Notes: a model not told the origin generated them from the sequence alone. A stretch of 64,000 bases of DNA from Cryptomeria japonica (GCF_030272615.1 NC_081406.1:212696997-212760996); one strand, 5' to 3'. Positions 48,092 to 61,041 are shown, counted from the stretch's first letter. Numbers and translations are program-made.

Positions 48092-50541
48092 CTAACCTTT
48101 GTCACACATCTGACTCACACTCAACAAATTGTGCTTTAGGCCTTCCACATAATATACATCATGTGCCTTCAATTTTCCATCAATACTTAGAATGCCTTTT
48201 CCCTTTATTTTGATGGATGAGTTGTCTCCAAATCTTACGGAACTACCATTCCAGTCTTCAAGTTTGATGAATTTCTTTTTGTCACCAGTCATGTGGTTGG
48301 AGCAACCACTATCTACAACCCATAGATTCCTCCTTTTAGCATGTAGAGAAGTCTGCACAATCAGGCTAGACTTTGTCTTGTTTTTCTCCTTCTCTACCCA
48401 AACAGGTTTCTCTTCTTTCTTTTCCTCTTCCGTCACTTTGTGTTCCAATTTTGTTTCCAACATCTCATCTGGTACAACTCTCTTTTACTTGTCAGTCCTC
48501 AGCTGACATGCCTTGCTATGTGACCAAAATTTTGACACTTATAGCATTTCACATTAGTACTAAAAGATGTACTCAATACATTCTTGTAGGACATTTGCAT
48601 ATTACTCCTACATTCATAACTCTTGTGACCAAACTCATTGCAATTATAACATAAGACATTTGTACTTTGTAATGCAGCAAATGATTTTCTAGTCTCAAAA
48701 CTAGGGTTGACATTCATTTTCCTACAATCTGCCATTCTATGACCGAACTTATTGCACCGATGACAATAACCATGAAAATTTGGAACATACTAGTTAGGTT
48801 GTCTTGAACTTGCAAACAACTGCCTCACTGGGGTCTTCCTTTCATGCTGCTAACCCTTGTGAATCCTTCATGATCAGTACTCGCATTTCTCCTTGGATCT
48901 GCATGTTGGTGCATTGAGTATGGTCTCTGGTTCATTGATTGAGCATACCGGTTTGTGTAGTGGTTTCTAGCAGCATCTGCATATGTCTTCTTGTCGGTAT
49001 CCTTGTACATTGTGAATGCCTTCTTCTCTTAACCTTCCTTTGAAGAAGTGAATTGTATTTCCTTATCAGATGTGTCTTTTCTATTTGAACTTTTACCTTT
49101 TTGAAACCTAAGCCACCGATATCTTTGGATTGATTTTGTTTGCTTAGCATCTTGTCCAGAGCTTCAATGTTGCCTTCATACTTGCTTCTCACTTTTCTTC
49201 CCGAGTTTTCTCTAAGTCCTTCCAGAGTTTCACTATTTCTTATTCCAGATTCTAATGTTCCTTTTCCTTTTCACTCAGACTAGTACTAATGACTTCACAC
49301 ATCCTCTTGGCCTCTTCCAACTGGAGTTTTAGATCTGCAATAATTTTCTTGGACTCTTCAAGAGATTGTTCCAACAACTCTTGTTCTTTAGCTGCAACCC
49401 TTTTTACCTTCTTCAACTCTCTTCTTGTTTTCTTTAGCTCATCTAAGGCACTAATGAGTTTTGCTTCAAGATATACTTCACCTTCTTGCTCTTCCTCTTC
49501 TCCTTCTTCAAGTACCGAAACCTCTTGAGCCATTAAAAGGTTCTCTTTGACTTCATCTCCATTGCAACAGTCATCTGAGGCACTTTCCTCATCTGTGGTA
49601 TCATTTTCATGTGTGTAAAGACTGTTCTGCTTCCGGTAGCCTCTTCTGCCATGCTGGTAGACATTCTTCTTCCTATCCTTACCATATGATCTGCTACCAC
49701 TTGATTGATCATCTTCATTCTTATCACCATAAGGACATTTAGCAGCAAAATGTCCAATCTTTCCACAGTTGAAACATTTCAAAGGCAACTTGCCTTTGTA
49801 TTTGCCTGAACCTGTCTTGAGTTTTCTGACAAAATTTACCATGATGCCATCAAAGTCTTCATCGGTTGCATCATGAGAAGATTCTTCTTTTCCTTTTCTT
49901 GATGTCTTGAATGTCGCTTCTTTCTTCACAATATCAATATCGACAGTCTTGATCTCATAAGCAGTTAGGGAGCCATACAACTAATCCATTGTGAAGACTT
50001 TTAGATCTTTTGCTTCTTCTATTGCTGAGACCTTTTTATCATACTTAGATGTAAGAGATCTAAGTACTTTCTTCACTACCACCTCATATTTTATTTCTTC
50101 TCCAAGCCCTCTTATGGTTTTTGTTGTTTCATCAACCCTTTGAAGATAGTCAGCAATCTTCTCTTCATCTCTCATTTTCAACCCCTCAAGTTGTGCTCTC
50201 AAAGTCTGCAACTTGGCTTGCTTGACTTTAGCATCACCTTCGAATATCTTCTACAACTTATCCCAAGTCTCTTTGGCAGAAGAGTAATGCATAACTTTGA
50301 CAAACTCATTATTAGACAACCCACTAAGAATGGCATTCTTAGCTTTAGCATTGTTTTCGTATTCCCTCTTAGCATCTGGATCAGTAGGGGGATTATTAGG
50401 GATTGTATACCCATTCACAACCGACATCCATACATCACAACCTGGAGAGGACAAATAGGTTTCCATTCTTCTACTCCAAAAGGCATAGTTGACACCATCA
50501 AACATATGATCTTTTGAGGAGGCTGATTCATTTCTTGCCAT
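48092..50541 (-). pseudogene. Copia 1 gag and protease
   Basis: Gag begins MARNESASSKDHMFDGVNYA (50541) with a UBN2-type region, an acidic coiled coil (about 49.55-49.25 kb) and a CCHC knuckle CFNCGKIGHFAAKC (about 49.76 kb). Three further knuckle-like motifs lie near 48.78-48.50 kb (CNKFGHRMADC, CYNCNEFGHKSYEC and CYKCQNFGHIAR). The protease-like block WVVDSGCSNHMTGDKKKF follows near 48.3 kb. Fossil, broken. Confidence 0.85.
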
Positions 50542-50602
50542 TGTGAACACTTGATAGGATCTACCCAAGCTAGAGAACACTTTTGACAAAATAGGGTACC
50601 TA

Positions 50603-50615
50603 GGCTCTGATACCA
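50603..50615 (-). other. Copia 1 primer-binding site
   Basis: The minus strand reads TGGTATCAGAGCC, 2 bases after the LTR end CCAACA. It matches the initiator Met-tRNA 3' end. Confidence 0.85.
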
Positions 50616-50617
50616 AT

Positions 50618-53498
50618 TGTTGGACACAATGGATCACTGAGAGGGGGGATGAATCAATGATTTAAACTCTTTTTCTTTAACAGAGAGATACTGGTAAACT
50701 AGAGGATAAGTTGAATGCTAACCGATATCTTAAACAACGCAAGTAGAATGTGTGAAAGGACTAGCTAAAACATTAACATCACACATGAACAAGAATACAT
50801 CACACAACACCAGATGTATATGAGGAAAACCTAATGTGGGGAAAACCTCAGTGAGAATAGTTGTTGGAGATCTTTTGCTCCAATCCAGCCTCACAATGAA
50901 ACTCCGATTACAATATTTAGGGCACCAACCCAAGGAGCACCAATCCCTGATTTATGAGCACCAACTCAAAGAAGCACTAACGCCTGCACAATTTATAGGC
51001 AACAACCTAAAGGAGCTACAACCCCTGCACTAAGCTACAACTTAGTGAAAACAATATGAATCTTAGAGATACAAATGAAATCACTGTTGCAAATGAAGTT
51101 TTGCAACCCTACAATATTCTCCTCTGTCAGTTTCTCCCTTACCGGTCTGTATTCTCTCTACCCACTCTGCAACTTTGACTTTGCTGATAAATTTTCTAAA
51201 TCCCCTCTCACAATGTCCTTTTCCTTCAATTCACACTTGATCACTCTTAATTAGGCATAGCCTTTGCCAGTTTGTCACCTCTATGATCAATGCACACTCT
51301 ACCGATCGTTCCCTACACCGGTTTATATTGCTTCTCCTTATCAGTCAGATCTTCACTCATAAACACTTGAAGTGTTTTTCTCTTCAACTATCAGACAACA
51401 AATTTACACTTGTCTTCACTTTGCAGCAGCACATTCAATAGTCTCAAGTCATCATATTTAAGCTTGAGATTTCCCGCCAAGAAACAATTCAAACTCGGAG
51501 CAGTTTGATGAATACTAAGAGGGGGGGGTGAATTAGTATGCCCAATAAGCTTACCAAACACTTAAAGCAATTTTACTATAGACCAGTATAGCCCTTTAAA
51601 CAACAAATCGGTTAATACACAAACAAGCCAAATAGCAAAAAAAAGCATTCACCCACAATAACACAATCACCATAACACAAGATATTTTGACGTGGAAACC
51701 CAAATGGGAAAAACCACGGTGAGTAAAACTCACAAGTCTACTATCTGCATAATAGCAACTAGACCGGTTAAGGTCAAACCGATTAAGGCCTTACAATTAT
51801 CTTCACCAAAATAGATCCTGTTAGGAATCCTGATCTCTGTTAGGAGATAAGTCCTGTTAAAGACTACCCTATTAAAGGATTTCAGATCCACAACTGTGAA
51901 CCACTTTGTTAGAGGATTTAGAACAGGCTTAACTAAGCCTACCCGGTTAAGGGTTTTTGACTTGTCGAAGAGATTAATAATCAACAAGTAATTGATCTAC
52001 AAAGTAGCACAAAATGTTTAGTTAGATCCTTGATTTCTCTCTGTTAATGCATTGCAACATTACTTCAGTCTTTTGTCCTTCGCTCGTTCAATCTCTGTTG
52101 CAAGATACTTTTTGCAAAGACCTAATCTTCTTACACAACACACTCAAAACCCTAGACATGATGTCCTCATATAGGAATCTGATTTCATGTCAATCTAATG
52201 AGATTAGATTACAAATTCCTAGGTACAATGCATCTAGACACAATTGTAAGATGACACAAAATCACTACATCGGTGTCGGTGGATGATAACTCATCATACT
52301 TTACAAGTTTACCAGTTAACAAAACAAACTATACTGATTACCGGTTTACAAACAAAGACTGGTAAACTGGAACATAGTGTTCTGATCTTAAAAAGATTGA
52401 CTGTCGCTTGGGGTCCTCATACCGCTTGAGGTCCTCAATCATGCTTTGACCGGTAAGCTCCTTCTTCAAACATCGATAGTCTTCTACAAATAAAGACTAT
52501 GCATACATTGGCATATAATACCGGTTTGAACAATACATCACATACTACCGGTTGAGAATAACTCAATAAGCAAATAAGTGTGTGTCCATCAATGACAATC
52601 ACAACTAAGTACAAACATCATCAAAATGCCAACACAATTAGGGTTTCTTTTTCCCGACACAATATGGATGAGATCCGATCTAGTCTATCTTGGATTGATC
52701 ACCTGTACACTAGGAATGCATCTATACACGTTTTCCATTATCCAATGCATACTTGCTAAAGATAGCAATCTCGTACATGATTTTCTACCTTGAAATCTAT
52801 CGGCTCTTAAGAAAATCAGTTGTTTCCTTCTTGAGATCTTCTTGCAATCTGATTTCTTTTCTTTGATGCAGGCGCCAACTACTCCCTGATCTTCCTCTGT
52901 TATACTTTCTTCCTCAAGCCGCATCAGTCAGTTACAATCCCATGATTTTTGGTTGTTTCATTAATGTTGACTAGTTGTTTCAACAACCATGTCGATGGAG
53001 TATTCACCGACCTCTGCATGTTTTCCACCTCAACTCCACATGGCATCACACCGGTCAATCACTTAGCTTACCAACACATAGTCGGTTCATACTTGAACAT
53101 TCAACAAACTCATACTGGTACATACCTTTACTGGTGAGACCTTCTCCTCTTGCTAACCGGTAGTTCACACTACATCGGTAGCACATCTTCACCTTCGGTG
53201 ATTTGTAATTACTTTAACATTTTGCCTCTTCATCATAAATTGGTAGCCAAACTCTAGACCGGTTATCACTCAACATTCTCACACACACATGCATCTCACT
53301 TCATACCAGTGAAGTCACTGATAGTCTCAACAATTGCTTGTCTTTCACCATACCAGTTGACAAGACTTCATGTTAATCTTCTCAATACCTTATTTATCTT
53401 TCACATACCAGTGCACTCTTCTTCATACCGGATGACATACCTCTACCGGTAGCCTACCTGCAATACCGGTTGACATCAATGACAACTCAATGCCAACA
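50618..53498 (-). repeat. Copia 1 5' LTR (right), carrying a nested solo LTR
   Basis: 2881 bp in total. Leaving out the nested 1129-bp LTR and its target copy gives about 1747 bp, against 1713 for the other LTR. Ends TGTTGGACACAATGG...CAATGCCAACA on the plus strand. Confidence 0.88.
51506..52634 (-). repeat. Solo LTR nested in the copia 1 5' LTR
   Basis: 1129 bp, TGATGAATACTAAGAGGGG...AAAATGCCAACA on the plus strand. It is flanked by cagtt (51501-51505) and caatt (52635-52639). The other LTR of copia 1 shows the uninterrupted sequence (GAGCGGTTAGGG). End motifs (TGTTGGCAT start, C-run and TCTTAGT near the end on the minus strand) mark it as a relative of the copia LTRs here. Confidence 0.8.
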
Positions 53499-53934
53499 AG
53501 GTTCAACAGTTAGAATATGAAACCCTTCTTTTTCGTTGTTGAATTTGTCATGAGTATGGGCACCTTTAGTAGCAATACCTGAGGATAAACAAAGCATCTA
53601 GTGTCACCAATTCTCCTTCTTCTACTCTGAAAGGGGATAAAGGAAAAGCCCCTATGCTTGTTGGGGGTGCAACTAAGGATGTTTTTATGCCCGTTAAGCC
53701 TCACAATAAGAGGAGAGGTCAAAAGAGAACTTCTAGGGAAAGGTAGAATAATGAGGGCTTCAATAGTTTTGATTATGGTTGAATTGCATTTTGGGCCCAC
53801 TACCATGTGAATGGATGTTTTGTAGGAGCTTGGGGATGCTCATGACAATCTACTTATTGATGGTATCTAGGATCCTCATTTTCCTTCTATGGAGCCTGAC
53901 ATATCGGTGTCATGCAACTCTATAGATATGAGTA
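53499..53934 (+). mobile_element. LINE, middle fragment: ORF1 zinc knuckle and C-terminal part
   Basis: The first bases continue ORF1: QQLEYETLLFRC...CHEYGHL (about 53504-53570), the YE-x-LP-FC...C-x-GH knuckle (zf-CCHC_4 type) that follows DUF4283. In-frame TGA and TAG codons break the knuckle. A basic stretch follows (KPHNKRRGQKRTSRER, about 53690-53745). At 53934 a second copia element cuts in. The frame SCNSIDMSNDIVLDDLVEEA is continuous across it when one target copy is dropped. Confidence 0.75.
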
Positions 53935-54994
53935 TGTTGGTATTTTGGTATGGTTTTGTCATTGATGTCAACACCTACTAAACACTTATCAACTCTGGCA
54001 CTTTGGAGAATCAACAACATTCACCGGCAAGCAAGTGACTCATGCACAGTCACCGGTATCTGGTACACCAGCAAGATATAATGATCACCGACACTTGGAA
54101 TGATATGGAAAACACTTGGTAATGTCGAAGACATTGTTTGGACATCTTGTCCTAGAGTTTTGTTTGTTGTTATATTCATATTTGCATATTTGCTGTTACC
54201 GGCAAATAGGTCCAGGGTTACATCGGGAGGTTTATCTTTTCCAGATCAGCATGGCATGCTATGGAGATGATTAATTATTGTTGTAAATGCATTAAGCCGA
54301 CATGTTCAATCAGTTATTGCATTGGATATTGTATTGTTTGTGAAATGTTTTTATTGTAATATCTTGTAGAGCCAACCTACTAAAATTGGTCTTAGGTTAT
54401 GGTATAAATGTAAGTTCTTATTTGAAAGATCAGATGTGGAATGTGAAAAAGGATTGTGTGAAGGTATATGCGAGAATAAGCAGAGCTATACACGTAGACA
54501 TCATTTGAAGATTGAAGGAGGGTTTTTGTGAAGACAATCAGAACTACACCGGTATTGAATCCAGCATATGAAGATGCTATTTTGTGCAGTACATTCTTAT
54601 TGGATATAACCATCCAACTATAGTCAGTGTGACTCCCATTCTATGATTGAGTAGTGAGCTCTAGGCGCTTGGCCTTTCTGCATGTGTAGACCCCATTTAT
54701 GTACACTTACTATCTGCAGTAGTATCATTTGATTGTGGGTAAGGTTTCCCACTGTGGTTTTTCCCCTTACAGGGTTTCCACATACAAATATTGGTGTTAT
54801 GTGTTGTGGATGACTTTGTGTTTATGTTTCATACACTAATCCTTACCGGTATAGCAATTAACTGTTAAAACTGTCTATCGACATATTGAACTGGTTTACT
54901 AGTATTAAGCATTAAGTTGGTTAAGTTGTTTTTGGTTTGAATTTATTTGACAAGTGATTCACCCCCCCCTCTCAGTTGTCTCTGGGACCTAACA
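53935..54994 (+). repeat. Copia 2 5' LTR
   Basis: 1060 bp, TGTTGGTATTTTGG...GGACCTAACA. GTCATTGATGTCAACACC lies 25 bases inside; TATAAA at 54413-54418; a C-run followed by TCTCAGTTGTC lies near the end. Confidence 0.92.
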
Positions 54995-54996
54995 AT

Positions 54997-55007
54997 TGGT
55001 ATCAGAG
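54997..55007 (+). other. Copia 2 primer-binding site
   Basis: TGGTATCAGAG, 2 bases after the LTR, initiator Met-tRNA type. Confidence 0.85.
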
Positions 55008-55050
55008 ATTAGTCCTCTTTTGCAGAAGTTTAACAGCTTGAGGAGATCCA

Positions 55051-58000
55051 ATGTCTACTAATTATTTCAGGAAGGACAATCCTAAACTTGATGGAACCAA
55101 CTATGGCATATGGAAGATCAGAATGGAGACACATCTAAATTGCATTGGAAATGACATCTGGGATGTTACAAAGAATGGTTATACTGCTCCTACTTAGAGT
55201 CAGCCCACTCCACCCAACTTGACTAAAGATGAGGAAAATGATTGCAAAGCAAGAGAAGCACTTTTTAGTGCATTATCAGATCAACAAATCATGGGACTAT
55301 CAGATAGGTCATATGACAGGAGACAAAGGTAAATTCTTGAACTTTCAAGAATACAATGGAGGCTTAGTGAGATTTGGAGATGACAAAGCTTGTTTGATCA
55401 AAGGTAAGGGTACAATATCTCTTGATTGTAAGAATAACACTGACACTGTTTACCATGTTGAAGGATTAAAGCATAATCTTTTGAGTGTTGATCAATTAGT
55501 TGAGAAAGGATTTCAGTTACAATTCAAAAATGGAAAATGCAAAATCATGAATAGAACTAGTTTGGAAATTGCAGCCAGTAATCAGACTAGAGGTAATATC
55601 TTTCATTTGAATAACAATGAAAAGACATGCTTAATTGCACATATAGATGAAAGTTGGTTATGGCATAAGAGACTCTGTCATGTAAACTTTGATTGCATGG
55701 TGAAGATCAGTACTACTAAGGCAGTTAGAGATTTACCTAAAATTGTCAAACCTCACAATACAATATGTAAGGAATGTCAATTTGGAAAACAAGTTAGAGC
55801 TAGTTTCAAAAGTATTCTAGAAAAATCCAATAATGCTCTTGATTTGATTCACACTGATTTATGTGGTCCAGCTAGAACTAAAAGCTTACAAGGTGATAGA
55901 TATTTCATGCTAATCATTGATGACTATTCTAGAATGTGTTGAGTTACTTTTCTCAGAGAAAAATCAAAAGCACTTGGAAAGTTCAAACTGTTCAAAGCAA
56001 TGGTAGAAAATGAAACCGGTAAGAAAATCAAATGTCTAAGATCAGATCAAGGAGGAGAATTTACACCTAAGGAGTTTAATACATTATGTGAAGTAAATGG
56101 AATCAGAAGACAACTATCACCACCTTGGATACCACAACAGAATGTAGTTGTTGAAAGGAAAAACAAAACTATCTTGGATGCAGCAAGAAGTATGTTATCA
56201 GAAGCAAACATACCACATGTATATTGGAGAGAGATAGTCAATACAATGGTCTATACATTCAACAAATTTCACATCAAAGGTGAAACCAATAAGACCCCTC
56301 ATGAACTATGGTTTGGTAATACTCCTACTCTTAAGTATTTCAGAATTTTTGGAAGTAAATGTTATATCAGAAGATATGAGTACATTGGTAAATTTGATCC
56401 TGGAAGGGATGAAGGAATATTTCTTGGTTATTCATCTAAGAGCAAGGCATATAGATGTTTTAACAAAAGATTGCAAAAAAATTGTTGAAAGTACAAATGT
56501 AAAGATTGATGAACAATTCAGAGGAACTTCAAGGTATATAGACTCTGAATCGGCAATGGAAATTTTGACAAATGAACCTACACTGAATCCACCAGTACAA
56601 AATGAAGATCTAGTTACCCCGATATCATATGAGGATTCCACAATAATTGAGGAACAATAGCAAACAAAGACACCTTGGTATGTAAGACTGAATCATTCTG
56701 AAGATCAGATAATTGGAAACAAGTTTAAAGGAGTTATGACAAGAGGAAGATTGGCAAATGAAGAGGTATGTCTTATTTCTCAAATTGAACCATCATCTGT
56801 TAATGAGGCATGTGAAGATAAATTTTGGATTAAAGCTATGGAAGAAGAATTAGAACAAATTGAGAAAAAACAACACTTGGACATTAGTTCCCTGGCCTAA
56901 AGATAAAAATGTAATTGGAACCAAATGGGTTTTTAGAAACAAACTTAATGAAGATGGTAAGGTTGTCAGAAATAAAGAAAGACTAGTGTGTAAGGGATAT
57001 TATCAGAAGGAAGGAGTTGATTACAATGAAACCTTTGCACTGGTAGCTAGAATTGAGGCAGTCAGATTATTTTTGGCTTTTGCAGCACACAAGAACTAAA
57101 AAGTTTATCAAATGGATATTAAATGTGCATTTTTAAATGGATATCTTGAAGAGGAAGTATACATTGAACAACCTGATGGATTGTCTTTAACAGATGACAA
57201 TGATATGGTTTGTAGGTTAAGAAAAGCTTTGTATGGATTGAAACAAGCTCCAAGAGCTTGGTATGCAAGACTGGATAAGTATCTCTTAAAGATTGGTTTT
57301 ACTAAAGGAAATGCAGACAACAATTTATATTACAAAATAACTAATGATGACATCTTGATTATAGAAGTATTTGTTGATGATATAATCTTTGGAGGAGAAG
57401 ATGGATTATGTAAAGAATTTTCTATTAAAATGCAGCAAGAATTTGAAATGTCTATGATTGGAGAAATAAAATTCTTTTTAGGATTGCAGATTTCACAGAC
57501 TGATAAAGGTATATTCTTGAGTCAATCCAAATACTTAAAAGAGTTACTAAAGAAATTTGGGATGGAGAACTCTAAACCGGTAAGCACACCTATGACAACA
57601 AATTATAAATTATCACTAAGGAATGAATCTACACCTGTTAATCCAACTAGATACAAATCTATGATAGGAGGTTTACTGTATTTGACACAAACCAGACCTG
57701 ATATTATGAATGTAGTATGTATTGTTTCAAGATTTCAAAGTAATCCTAGAGAAAATCATGAATTAGTAGTAAAAAGGATTTTTCGGTACTTACAAGGCAC
57801 TAAAAATCTTGGATTATGGTATCCCAGAGAAAAAAACTTTGAATTATGTGCATACACAGATGCAAATTGGGCAGAAGATGTGGATGATAGAAAAAGCACC
57901 ACCGATGGAGCATTCTTTGTTGGAAACAGATTAGTTTCTTGGTTAAGTAAGAAACAAAGTTGTACATCTTTATCAACAGCAGAATCAGAATATGTTGCAG

Positions 58001-58290
58001 CAACAACTAACTATACACAGGTACTATGGCTTAAACAAATGTTGAAAGACATAAAGGTAAAATGCAAGGAACCTATTACTATCTATTGTGATAACACTGC
58101 AGCAATTGATATATCTAAGAATCTGGTATTACACTCTAAAACCAAACATGTTTCTATCAAACTAAATTTTCTAAGGGAAAATGTTGAAGCAAAGGAGATA
58201 AAATTGGTTTATGTGAATACTAAAGAGCAGATTGTAGATATTTTTACTAAACCTTTACCTAAGGAGACTTTTGAATATCTCAGAGATTAG
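55051..58290 (+). pseudogene. Copia 2 polyprotein region
   Basis: Parts: a gag start (MSTNYFRKDNPKLDGTNYG, 55051) that is short compared with copia 3; protease-proximal text (HMTGDKGKF, about 55.3 kb); GAG-pre-integrase with WLWHKRLCHVNFDCMVKI (about 55.65 kb) and integrase with HTDLCGPARTKSLQGDRYFM (about 55.85 kb) and WIPQQNVVVERKN; reverse transcriptase with NVIGTKWVFRNKL, LKQAPRAWYARLD and FVDDIIFGG (about 56.9-57.4 kb); RNase H with YTDANWAEDVDDRKSTT and LSTAESEYVAA, ending VDIFTKPLP (about 57.85-58.25 kb). The last 392 codons are open. Fossil, broken. Confidence 0.92.
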
Positions 58291-58731
58291 CTTGGAGTCA
58301 TACCCCCACCGGTAGAGACTTAGACAATTGATGATTGTCATCAACCGATAGAATTAACAAAGAAATCTTCTATTCCGGTCTTTGATGGGAAAATACTTCT
58401 CAGGGGGAGTAGTTGGTATATTGAATTGATTGGTATTTTGTATATGAACTTGGCTTAGTAAAATGTTTTGTTATAACTTTGGCATTTGATGTCAAAGGGG
58501 GAGAGATTGGTATGGAAAAACTTTGAAAAACACAAGGAAAACACATGTTGCTCCCAGGGGGAGAGATTGTTGTTTGGGAGAGATTATTACTCTCTGTATC
58601 TATATTTTGATTTCTGGTTATGACCTTTTTGGAGATTGTTGTTTTTGGTATTTGGCATTTCTGTTTTGGCACTTTGATGGTTTTTCCATCTTGTGTTGCC
58701 ATCAATGCCAAAGGGGGAGATTATTGGTATT

Positions 58732-59789
58732 TTGGTATGGTTTTGTCATTGATGTCAACACCTAGTAAACACTTATCAACTCTGGCACTTTGGAGAATCA
58801 ACAACATTCACCAGCAAGCAAGTGACTCATGCACAATAACCAGTATCTGGTACACCGGCAAGATATAATGATCACTGGCACTTGGAATGATATGGAAAAC
58901 ACTTGGTAATGTCGAAGACATCATTTGGACATCTTGTCCTAGAGTTTTGTTTATTGGTATATTCATATTTGCATATTTGTTGTTACCGGCAAATAGGTCC
59001 AGGGTTACACCGACAGGTTTATCTTTTCCAGATTAGCATGGCACGCTATGGAGATGATTAATTATTGTTGTAAATGCATTAAGCCGACATGTTCAATCGG
59101 TTATTGCATCGGATATTGTATTGTTTGTAAAATATTTTTATTGTAATATCTTGTAGAGCTGACCTACTAAAATTGGTCTTAGGTTATGGTATAAATGTAA
59201 GATCTTATTTGTAAGATCAGATGTGGAATGCAAAAAAGGATTGTGTGAAGGTATATGCGAGAATAAGAAGAGATATACATGTAGACATCATTTGAAGATT
59301 GAAGGAGGGTTTTTGTGAAGACAATCAGAACTACACCAGTACTGAATCCAGCATATGAAGATGCTATTTTGTGCAGTACATTCTTATTGGATATAACCAT
59401 CCAACTATAGTCAGTGTGACTCTCATTCTGTGATTGAGCAGTGAGGTCTAGGCACTTGGCCTTTTTGCATGTGCAGACCCCATTTATGTACACTTACTAT
59501 CTGTAGTAGTATCATCCGATTGTGGGTAAGGTTTCCCACTGTGATTTTTTCCCTTACAGGGTTTCCACATACAAATATTGGTGTTATGTGTTGTGGATGA
59601 CTTTGTGTTTATGTTTCATACACAAATCCTTACCAGTATAGCAATTAACTGTTAAAACTGTCTACCGACATATTGAACTAGTTTATGGGTATTAAGCATT
59701 AAGTTGGTTAAGTTGTTTTTGGTTTGAATTTATTTGACAACTGATTCAACCCCCCCCCCCCCCCTCTTAGTTGTCTCTGAAACCTAACA
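58732..59789 (+). repeat. Copia 2 3' LTR
   Basis: 1058 bp, same layout as the 5' LTR; TATAAA at 59190-59195. The C-run near its end is 15 bases long (59750-59764), against 8 in the other copy. Confidence 0.92.
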
Positions 59790-59794
59790 GAGTA

Positions 59795-61041
59795 ATGATA
59801 TAGTTTTGGATGATCTGGTTGAAGAAGCTTTAGATTCTAGAAAATGCAAGGATTCCTCTCAAGATTGGGGTTGCAACAATGATCTCACAAAAAAATTCTT
59901 CATAAGAAATCTTCTAAGACTGGTTGTAATAAGGATCAAGAGAAAGTCAAATTAATTGGTAACATGCTAGTGAAATTTGGGTCAGTGAAACCCATTGACT
60001 CTCATTTCTCCCAGCCTCATCAATGATTCTTCTATCTTGTAATGTTAGGGGGTTGAATAGCAGCCCTTAACAAAAGGTTATTCATGATTTGGTTGATGCT
60101 CATTCTCTATATATTGTTTGCATTCAAGAAACCAAGTTATTAGTGGATGACATGTTACAACGAGCTCCTAGTCTTTGGCGGTTTGGTCAATGTCAGTTTA
60201 TTGGAGCTCTTGGTTGTTGTGGAGGGTTGGTTTGTGTTTGGGATCCAAGGAAGATAGTTCCACTTTGATGGATTTCTAGTCATTATTCTATTTCCATAGT
60301 AGCCTCTAGCCTGGATTCTGGAGAAATTATTTTGATCACTAATGTTTATGCATCAACTAATCTTCTTGGAAAATCTCTGCTTTAGTCTCATATCAGGTAT
60401 GTTTGGTCTCTTCTTCCTTTTCTTCCTAGGATTATAGTTGGGGATTTTAATACTGTGTTAAGTTCGGAGGAAAAAAGGGGTGAAATTGCTAGGTTGGATC
60501 CCTCTTTGAGACTTCTTCATGAGCATATACAATTTCTCAATTTAATTGATGTGAGATAGTCTAATGGGATCTATACTTAGAATAATAGAAGATGTGGGGC
60601 TGATGCTATTTTTGAGGAGTTGGATAGATTTCCCGTTTCCTACTTTGGGTTGGGGATGGTTGGACTACCAATTACAATATTCTTGATAGGAGGGGCTTTG
60701 ATCATTAGCTAATTAAATTTTCAGTAACCTCTTTTAAGGGCTCTAAGAACCCTTTGTTTAAGTTTAAACTCATGTGGCTTAGAGATTCCATGCTTCAAGA
60801 TTTTATGGGGCAATGGTGGAAACAAGGTGGTCCTACCTATGGTACTACGATGTATTCCTTCATTAAGAAATTACATTTGTGAAATATAAGTTCAAAAGGT
60901 GAAATAGGTAATGCTTTGGCAATCTTTATGTCACTTAGAGGAGAATTCAATCTCATCTAGATGATATTGCCCCCCAAATTCGGGATAATGTTTTAATAGA
61001 TTATTTAAGGAGAGTTTAGTCTATTAGAATTATGCAAGAAA
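59795..61041 (+). mobile_element. LINE, right fragment: ORF2 endonuclease and linker
   Basis: AP-type endonuclease of an L1 LINE: ILLSCNVRGLN (about 60026-60058), IVCIQETKL (about 60112), CCGGLVCVWDP, LITNVYAS and PRIIVGDFNTV (about 60425-60460), then a DRRGFDH stretch. The linker towards the reverse transcriptase follows: PLFKFKLMWLRDSMLQDFMG (about 60750-60810) with QWW. Several in-frame stops (TAG, TGA) and at least two frame changes make it dead. No reverse transcriptase is seen before the third copia LTR begins at 61042, so the rest may lie beyond the window. Confidence 0.8.

Larger units (their letters stand above)
43385..53498 (-). mobile_element. Ty1-copia element 1, fossil, inserted in the LINE
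   Basis: LTRs at 50618-53498 (5') and 43385-45097 (3') enclose a primer site, gag, protease, integrase, reverse transcriptase and RNase H, read on the minus strand in copia order. The flanks carry a near-perfect 5-bp duplication (atgtt 43380-43384, aggtt 53499-53503). The 5' LTR is enlarged by a nested solo LTR (51506-52634). The RT style (GTKWV, LKQAPRAWYSRLD) and long gag suggest a Tork/SIRE-like lineage. Broken, with about fifteen breaks. Confidence 0.9.
53935..59789 (+). mobile_element. Ty1-copia element 2, fossil, inserted in the LINE
   Basis: LTRs 53935-54994 and 58732-59789, with a perfect 5-bp target duplication gagta (53930-53934, 59790-59794). Primer site at 54997, polyprotein parts in copia order (gag, protease, integrase, reverse transcriptase, RNase H), and a CAAAGGGGGAGAT polypurine tract next to the 3' LTR. 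The LTRs are very alike by eye (mid-to-high 90s per cent), so this is one of the younger insertions. Broken, with about eight breaks. Confidence 0.92.
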
